Program-made: the position numbers and the translations under genes
Part shown: in pieces, positions 51,788-57,014 of the stretch
How the letters are laid out: each line of letters starts with the position of its first letter
Position numbering within the stretch: position 1 is the first letter of the stretch
NCBI GenBank assembly: GCA_029263015.1
Contig: JAJCYI010000166.1
Span: 1-57,014, forward strand
Direction: 5' to 3'
Length of the DNA stretch: 57,014 nucleotides
From: Saprospiraceae bacterium
GTDB lineage: Bacteria; Bacteroidota; Bacteroidia; Chitinophagales; Saprospiraceae
The notes under the pieces: generated by a model
What the model saw: only the letters and a program-made list of their open reading frames with translations
Database searches by the model: none
Told to the model about the DNA's origin: nothing

Positions 51788-52183
51788 TCAGTTGTCCTGA
51801 GCACCTTCGTCGATCCAGGCTTTTATTTGAGAAATTTCGCAGTCGGGAATTGGGTCTTTGCCAAGTGGCATGGCCACAAAACCCATTAGTTGGGCCGCTG
51901 CTCCATATAAGCGACCTTCATCCACTTTCGCTTTCACCCCGTCGTAGCTGTCGAGCAAAAACCCGCTGGTGGGATTGCCGCCACTGTGGCAGCCGTTGTA
52001 GCAGTTCTGTTCGAGTATGGGAACAATGACATCGGCGAAACTAACATCAGTCGTGTCGCAGCCCATTGGATCGGGGTCTGGGTCGGGGATTTCCACAATG
52101 CTGTCGTTTTTGCAAGAAGAAACAATGAGCATAATAAGTAGCAAGAAAGCAGAAGTTGTTTTCAAGAAAAAAGGTAGTTTCAT
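51788..52183 (-). CDS. small c-type cytochrome-like lipoprotein
   Basis: A 131-residue lipoprotein: signal MKLPFFLKTTSAFLLLIMLI, with the lipobox SSC following (Cys24). An acidic Pro-Asp linker (IPDPDPDPMGCD) leads to a cytochrome-c-like domain with VSFADVIVPILEQNCYNGCH: the heme site is C-YNG-CH, i.e. CxxxCH rather than CxxCH. VAMPLGKDPIPDCEISQIKA supplies a probable distal Met. The family resembles the planctomycete-type cytochrome C domain common in Bacteroidota. It is preceded at 52227-52259 by the ECF-type promoter and is probably under the sigma factor encoded at 53729-54286. Confidence 0.78.
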   Translation of the reverse strand: MKLPFFLKTTSAFLLLIMLIVSSCKNDSIVEIPDPDPDPMGCDTTDVSFADVIVPILEQNCYNGCHSGGNPTSGFLLDSYDGVKAKVDEGRLYGAAAQLMGFVAMPLGKDPIPDCEISQIKAWIDEGAQDN

Positions 52184-52226
52184 TTCGGTAGGATGTTTTT
52201 GAAAAATGTGAAATCGTGTATGCTAC

Positions 52227-52259
52227 ACCCATACCAGAAGGAGATGGGAAAGGCTGCGT
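52227..52259 (-). promoter_or_regulatory. ECF-type bipartite promoter, copy 2
   Basis: On the minus strand ACGCAGCCTTTCCC and, at the same 25-nt offset as in the other copies, GTATGGGT. It ends 43 nt before the ATG of the cytochrome-like lipoprotein, a normal promoter distance. Confidence 0.75.
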
Positions 52260-52359
52260 AAAGTCAACTTTTTTTGTAAAACATTCCTCCCACCCTTTTA
52301 GAAGGAACGGATGGGCATTCGGGACGGCGCATTAAAATCGATTGCCTATCATGTAATTT

Positions 52360-53736
52360 TTACTTCACCCTCAAGTTGGCTTTCATACTGAATCCGAAAC
52401 TCCACAACTTGACATTCCCATGCCCTACACCAGTTAAAGGAATTTGTAAGTAAGGTTCAAATTGGAGCGAAATCCTGCGGTTCAATACTTTGTTGTACCC
52501 AACTGAAAACTGGCTGATTCCGAACCAATGGTTGCTGCCATTGCTTGTTTGCCACTCGCTGATCAACTCTGGGTCGGGTGGGTTGTAATAATAGCCATAC
52601 CATTCCCATAGCATGAAATATGACGTTAGGCCAGCACTCATATAAAACCCATCGCTGGAGTAGCCTTTGGGGAAATAGCCAACGGTGATTGGCACCTCCA
52701 GAATATTGCAAATGCCGGAACTGGATTTTGGAGCAATGCCATTGGTCCAGAATCCTATTGGAGGGATGTATTCGCCCGAACCGGCCATGTACCTTTTTCG
52801 GATAAAATTAGCACCGAGGGTGGTGCTGTATTTGGTACGGTAACGGTATTCGATTTGCCCGCCGATTTTCCAACTGGTTTTGGAAAAATCTCCCATGCCA
52901 ACCGAGGTTAGTTCGCCTGCAGCTACCAAGCCGATGAGTAAAGCGTTGTTGTTTTGAAAAAGCGTGTTTTCTTTTTTATGATCTACAGTTTCTTCTTCAA
53001 ATATATTTGTAGCAGCGAAATCGGATGCGGTAAGAATAGTAGAAGGGTGTTCCAACAGAGCCAACGGTAAAACTGGGAGTTTGGACAATCCTTGTTTGTC
53101 AACATTTATTTTTTTGTCGAAAGTTGCCAAGCTATCCAGCCCATCGTGGGTTTGTAAAATCAATTGATTGGCTCCCTCGTTGGTCAAACCATCTCCTTTT
53201 TCTGTTTTATTTTCAAGACCAGCATCAGCTATCGGTGGCGGTTTTATGATCTCTTTGGTGGGGGTGTTCCTTTTTTCTGTGGTTTTTGTTGAGCCTTTCG
53301 GAGCGTAGGAATCTAAAGTTTTTGTCTTGCTTGGTTGGGTGTTGTCGACTCCATTAATAGTATTTGGCAAGGTGTCTTCTTCATTTGGAGCGGGTTCGGA
53401 AACCGCCTGGCTTTTATTGTTGGGAAGGCTGGGGCTTTGTTGGTTTTCACGGTTAAGGTTCGTTTGATTGTTTTGAAGATTGCTTTGTTCGGTTTTTTGA
53501 CCTGCTGAATTTGATTTGGCAAGTTCAGTGGTTTCTTTCCCAAAAAACCAAATCGAACCCGCCAATAACAACACGCCCAGGCCACCCAACCACCACCAAA
53601 TGAAAAAGCGGCGGCGGTCGTCCTTGTCAAGCAAGGATTCCATCTGTTCCCATGCTTCAGCATTGTACCCGAAGTCATACTGCTCCGATCCCTTCCGGAA
53701 CAGTTTATCCAGTTTTTTTGGTGACTTATCAGACAT
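52360..53736 (-). CDS. membrane-anchored sigma-partner candidate with C-terminal beta-barrel
   Basis: A 458-residue protein. Residues 1-42 are cytosolic and helical (KKLDKLFRKGSEQYDFGYNA, then AWEQMESLLD), in the style of Bacteroidota proteins encoded next to ECF factors. One membrane segment covers about 44-65 (FIWWWLGGLGVLLLAGSIWF). A 150-residue Asn/Gln/Thr/Pro-rich linker follows. From about 250 to the end the pattern is an outer-membrane beta-barrel (IGGQIEYRYRTKYSTTLGAN, YFPKGYSSDGFYMSAGLTSY, ending FSMKANLRVK). Its ATG overlaps the sigma gene end by 8 nt. Inference: an anti-sigma or co-regulator that could span from inner to outer membrane. It carries no recognised zinc anti-sigma motif. 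Confidence 0.72.
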   Translation of the reverse strand: MSDKSPKKLDKLFRKGSEQYDFGYNAEAWEQMESLLDKDDRRRFFIWWWLGGLGVLLLAGSIWFFGKETTELAKSNSAGQKTEQSNLQNNQTNLNRENQQSPSLPNNKSQAVSEPAPNEEDTLPNTINGVDNTQPSKTKTLDSYAPKGSTKTTEKRNTPTKEIIKPPPIADAGLENKTEKGDGLTNEGANQLILQTHDGLDSLATFDKKINVDKQGLSKLPVLPLALLEHPSTILTASDFAATNIFEEETVDHKKENTLFQNNNALLIGLVAAGELTSVGMGDFSKTSWKIGGQIEYRYRTKYSTTLGANFIRKRYMAGSGEYIPPIGFWTNGIAPKSSSGICNILEVPITVGYFPKGYSSDGFYMSAGLTSYFMLWEWYGYYYNPPDPELISEWQTSNGSNHWFGISQFSVGYNKVLNRRISLQFEPYLQIPLTGVGHGNVKLWSFGFSMKANLRVK

Positions 53737-54286
53737 AAGGATTGTCCAGTTTTGCGGTGACCAATTCTTGCAATTTTGCCCTTGCCCTGGTCAAATTGGA
53801 TTTTGAAGTGCTGACGCTGATGCCCAGTTTCTCTGCAATTTCCAGGTGCTTGAACCCATCGATCACATACATATTGAAAACGGTGCGGTAAGCTGTTGAG
53901 AGCGATTGCACCATGGCCATGAGTTCTTTGTAACCCAAGTGACTCAGAATATCTTCCCCAGCTGGGATATTTTTTGCTTCATCCATGCTGATTTCCATTT
54001 TAAACTTTTTTTGTTTTTTGACATGATTGATAGCGGTATTGACCACTATTTTCCGAAACCAAGGTTTAAACGGCTGTGCCGTATTGTATTTTTTTATGTT
54101 TTGAAAAGTCTTTAAAAACCCATCGTTCACCACCGAAATAGCCTCTGCTTCACTAGCGACATACCGAATGCAAATGCTCATCCCGTATGGGTAGAACAGC
54201 CTGTATAGTTCATTTTGGCTGCTGCGGTTCCGTTTACAGCAACCTTGGATGATTTGACTGAATTCCGTTTTCGTGCTTCGGTGCAT
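53729..54286 (-). CDS. ECF-family RNA polymerase sigma factor
   Basis: A 185-residue sigma-70 factor lacking region 1. Region 2 spans about 15-85 (NELYRLFYPYGMSICIRYVA, EAEAISVVNDGFLKTFQNIK, FKPWFRKIVVNTAINHVKKQ). Region 4 spans about 120-175 (LSTAYRTVFNMYVIDGFKHL, EIAEKLGISVSTSKSNLTRA). The start at 54286 is 21 nt after the GTATAAGG half of a bipartite promoter shared with two other sites, so it is likely autoregulated. It overlaps the following partner gene by 8 nt. Related Bacteroidota ECF factors respond to envelope signals. Confidence 0.93.
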   Translation of the reverse strand: MHRSTKTEFSQIIQGCCKRNRSSQNELYRLFYPYGMSICIRYVASEAEAISVVNDGFLKTFQNIKKYNTAQPFKPWFRKIVVNTAINHVKKQKKFKMEISMDEAKNIPAGEDILSHLGYKELMAMVQSLSTAYRTVFNMYVIDGFKHLEIAEKLGISVSTSKSNLTRARAKLQELVTAKLDNPYV

Positions 54287-54307
54287 GAAGAGGTTTTGAT
54301 ATAAATA

Positions 54308-54340
54308 CCTTATACAAAGGTAGGTGGGAAAAGGCTGCGT
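54308..54340 (-). promoter_or_regulatory. ECF-type bipartite promoter, copy 1 (sigma gene)
   Basis: On the minus strand ACGCAGCCTTTTCC, 11 nt, then GTATAAGG, ending 21 nt before the sigma gene ATG. The offset between halves equals that in the two other copies. It is the expected layout for an autoregulated ECF promoter. Confidence 0.75.
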
Positions 54341-54401
54341 TGGGTTTTTATTTAGGGCTGTTGTTGCCTCATATCTTATTCAAGATGTCTAACCTAACCT
54401 C

Positions 54402-54449
54402 TATCAAACAATAAAGCCTCTGCATTCACAGAGGCTTTATTGTTTGATA
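54402..54449 (-). terminator. strong terminator between peroxidase pseudogene and sigma gene
   Basis: A perfect 21-bp stem, with core CAAACAATAAAGCCTCTG, around a 6-nt loop; the outer part is A/T-rich, giving a U run on either strand. It lies 41 bp after the stop of the broken peroxidase gene. Confidence 0.85.
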
Positions 54450-54490
54450 TTCGTAGTTGAAAGGACTAGTCTTTTATCCAGTTGCACCCA

Positions 54491-55866
54491 TTATTTTATC
54501 ACAATTTTATCAATCCTAAATCGATCACCTTTTTTTATTTCTAAAAAATAAACTCCAATAGGCAGTCCATTCCTCTCCAAAACAGCACCTGCTTCATTGG
54601 TCGAAAATGACAGAACTGTTTGCCCTTGGCTGTTCTTTAGGTGGAAAACATATCTTTCCTGATTCGGATTTTCAAACTGGATTGTTGTTTTGTCATTAAA
54701 TGGGTTTGGATAGATGACAAAGGTTTCTTCCAGTGATTGTGGTTTAACCGCGTTTGGGTTTTGGAAAGGGTCGGAGAATTTTTCGAGCGTGGTCAAACCA
54801 TTTGAAGTCAGCGTTTGTAGAAAGGCAGTTAAATTATTGATGTCTGTGTCATCAAAATCAATCTGTCCAATGTTAAAAGTCTGCCCAGTATTCGGATTAT
54901 AATAATAGCTGAAATTGGGAATGCTGTCGCTATAAAAAATGGCAACCTCTTCCAACGTCTGGAACCGGCCATCGTGCATATAGGGCGCAGTCAGTTCAAT
55001 GTTTCGTAGCGATGGGGTCTTGAATTTCCCTAAATCTAATTCATCTCCGGTGACTTCCGCCCATCCAGGATCGGTAGTTGTCAAAGTGTTGGAGAGGGGT
55101 TTCAAAATACTGAATTGATGCGAAGAATGGCAAGTCAGGCAATTTTCGTTGAACAGTTCTTCACCGATTAATTCAGCTTCCGTGAAAGAAGCTTGACCAT
55201 CCTTGACCTGGTCGTATTTAGAATCAAAAACATTGAGTGACTTGACAAATTGAGCCAATGCTTCAGCGATCCGATCAGAAGTAATCGCCTCATCGTCAAA
55301 TGCAGCTTCAAAAAGGCCAGGGTAAAACGCTGTATCTTCTAATTTGGAAATTAAGACTTCCAAGTCCTTCCCCATTTCCCCCTGATGAACGATTGGTTGC
55401 AAAACCATCTTCTCCAATTCGGTTTCCCGGGCATCCCAGAATAGGGGAATGGCAGATGGAATGTAAGTTGGTTTCCAGCAAGGTCGTTGATGTTGGGAAC
55501 ATTCCTAGTCGTTTTTATTCCATTTATCCCTGTACTGAATTGTTGGTTATCTGTGAAAGCAAATTCCTGTTTATGGCAGGAACCACAGGACACTTCATTG
55601 GTGACGGACAACCTCTTGTCGTAAAACAGCACCCTGCCAAGCGTAGCCTTTTCCCTTGTCATAGTTTGGTTTACGTACTAGGCATTTTGATTTACCCAAA
55701 GTACATTGGCCATAATAAAATCAGTGAAAGGTATGTCGTAATTGAAAGGTTCGGCAGGTAAATGGGGCGTTGTGGGATCATCTACTAATGTGGCTTTTTT
55801 TAAAACAGTTGCAGAACATAAACAAACGAGGAGGGTCAGGACAAAGATGGAGTTGATTTTTTGCAT
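54491..55866 (-). pseudogene. di-heme cytochrome-c peroxidase (MauG/CcpA-like) with T9SS domain, broken
   Basis: Three leftward frames make one peroxidase. ATG 55866 opens a signal peptide (KINSIFVLTLLVCLCSATVL). In the same frame an amber TAG at 55680-55678 follows NVLWVNQNA, after which YVNQTMTREKATLGRVLFYD continues. First heme site is CGSCHKQ. Near 55450-55456 one base is lost, so the frame moves before the expected IPLFWDARETELEKMVLQPI. The rest is intact to 54491, with second heme CLTCHSS, the FKTPSLRNIELTAPYMHDGR motif and a T9SS sorting domain (FVIYPNPFNDKTTIQFENPN). A nonsense change plus an indel make it a likely pseudogene. It would have reduced peroxide in the envelope. Confidence 0.82.
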
Positions 55867-56189
55867 GGTAAAATAGTTTTATAGATGGAGAAATTTCCAA
55901 AATGAAAAGCAATTGTCAATTTTAGTAGTTGGCAGCACATTTTGAAAAAAGAATCAACCTATAAATTCCGTGACTTTCCTGGGAAGAACAAAACGGATTT
56001 TGCTAAAAGTCAGGTTCTTGATATGAGCCTCTCACGTCTTATTCACCAACAAAGCTCTTATTAACTAGGTGTGCTAAAACAGTCATAGGGCTTGTGTGAT
56101 GTAGAAATTGATTATTGAAAATTTGCGCAGCGTTACGGGCACTGTATTTCGTTCTACTTTAACTGGTCTTTGTGCAAAAATCAATAGAA
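55867..56189. other. 323-bp divergent intergenic region
   Basis: It lies between the leftward peroxidase pseudogene and the rightward lipoprotein gene. I see no copy of the ECF-type motif, no convincing TAnnTTTG box, no hairpin longer than 8 bp and no coding frame. Confidence 0.4.
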
Positions 56190-56894
56190 ATGAAAATGTT
56201 AATTCTAATTAGTTTACTAGGTGTTTTTTTAAACTCTTGTACCAAAGATGAAATAACACCAAATAATGATGGTGGCATTCTTGAACATAAGATCGATGAC
56301 TCCGAGTCCATCTACTCCTCAACCAAGATTCCCAACCCAATAAGGATAGCATGGATTGACGCCACCATCCGAAACGGGTTTGGAGATCTTAATGAAGATT
56401 ATATTTCCGACTATATTTATGAAGATGACAAACTGGTAGAGATCACCAATTATAATAAATTCTTCAACGCGTGGTACACTTACGACGGAGATAAAGTGTC
56501 GAGCAGATTGAAAATTTATAGAGATCATTTAAATATACATGGGGAATATAGAGATTCTTTCTTGTATGCTCCAAATGGGTTATTGGATGAAAAGTGGAGT
56601 TATTCCTACTGGTATGGTACATGGTCTTTTAATCGCATAGAAAGATTTTATCATAATACCGATGGGAAAATTATTAAAATGGAAACCTATAACCCGGCTG
56701 GAGGGCCTGCATCTTACATTAAAGAATACGAATGGGAAAATGGCAATATAATAAAATACAAATGGTATAAACTTGGAGGAGGGTCACCAAACATTGAAGC
56801 ATTCTATGAATATGATCAATCAAATAATCATCTTCAATTAAATATAGTTGATGTTGACGAGCCAACCTCAAATAATAGACTTGTTCGGGCATGA
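56190..56894 (+). CDS. surface lipoprotein of unknown function with YD-like strands
   Basis: A 234-residue lipoprotein started at ATG 56190 (MKMLILISLLGVFLNSC); the GTG at 56172 was rejected. The lipobox is LNSC with Cys17. The next residues, TKDE, are basic-acidic and resemble a Bacteroidota lipoprotein export signal, so it may be exposed on the surface. The body is built from short repeated strands typical of YD/RHS-like or DUF4595-type sheets: DYIYEDDKLVEITNYNKFFN, AWYTYDGDKVSSRLKIY, RFYHNTDGKIIKMETYNPAG, YEWENGNIIKYKWYKLGGGS. No catalytic residues stand out. It is last in the window, with nothing supportable in 56895-57014. Confidence 0.72.
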   Translation: MKMLILISLLGVFLNSCTKDEITPNNDGGILEHKIDDSESIYSSTKIPNPIRIAWIDATIRNGFGDLNEDYISDYIYEDDKLVEITNYNKFFNAWYTYDGDKVSSRLKIYRDHLNIHGEYRDSFLYAPNGLLDEKWSYSYWYGTWSFNRIERFYHNTDGKIIKMETYNPAGGPASYIKEYEWENGNIIKYKWYKLGGGSPNIEAFYEYDQSNNHLQLNIVDVDEPTSNNRLVRA

Positions 56895-57014
56895 GAATCA
56901 ATTATTTAAATTTAATTCGTAATTCCAAAGCCCAGCGCATATTCCAATAATTTGGTTTTTAAAATTCTGACATTTTAACCTGCACCTGTTTTTTAGAATG
57001 CGAAATCTTTTTAA

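Overview
The window looks like chromosomal DNA of a Bacteroidota member, possibly Saprospiria-like. The evidence is six proteins (one broken) with type IX secretion (T9SS) C-terminal sorting domains, a T9SS plug protein, SprB-type repeats, DUF5723 and DUF4837 proteins, TAnnTTTG promoter boxes and no recognisable Shine-Dalgarno dependence. I saw no tRNA, rRNA, CRISPR array or prophage.

Left part (1-13.5 kb) is accessory. It holds the edge of a probable transposase, a small HTH gene followed by three TGTCC repeats at 10-bp spacing, a T9SS cargo gene, an 8.8-kb RHS gene with a toxin-like C-terminus and a HEAT-like immunity candidate 1 bp downstream, an IS630-type element using a probable -1 frameshift, and a decayed RAYT gene flanked by REP palindromes.

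13.5-22.6 kb is a stress and low-oxygen style cluster. Three CBS-pair proteins and two tandem universal stress proteins (one fused to a CxxC-less thioredoxin fold) run leftwards. A PAS histidine kinase, a receiver-Crp/Fnr fusion regulator and a CcoI-type copper ATPase run rightwards. The kinase start codon sits inside one arm of a 36-bp inverted repeat.

22.6-41.9 kb is mostly housekeeping: DUF5723, the tadA / endonuclease-like / dgkA run, guaB, a 3-methyladenine glycosylase, two T9SS cargo genes, a broken flippase, T9SS plug, an OmpA-PD40 protein, DUF4837, an HD protein, an HtrA protease and comF. It is studded with miniature palindromic elements, one with an exact 8-bp target duplication inside a broken secreted-protein gene.

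42-56.9 kb is a secretome and ECF sigma region: a 2085-residue metalloprotease with twelve SprB-like units, a protein of seven repeats each carrying a calcium-loop-like motif, a small c-type cytochrome lipoprotein, a putative trans-envelope sigma partner, an ECF sigma factor, a broken di-heme peroxidase gene and a lipoprotein. The strongest new signal is a bipartite promoter (ACGCAGCCTTTTCC, 11 nt, GTAYRRGK) repeated three times with exact spacing: before the sigma gene, before the cytochrome lipoprotein, and upstream of the seven-repeat protein. It implies a small self-regulated ECF regulon.
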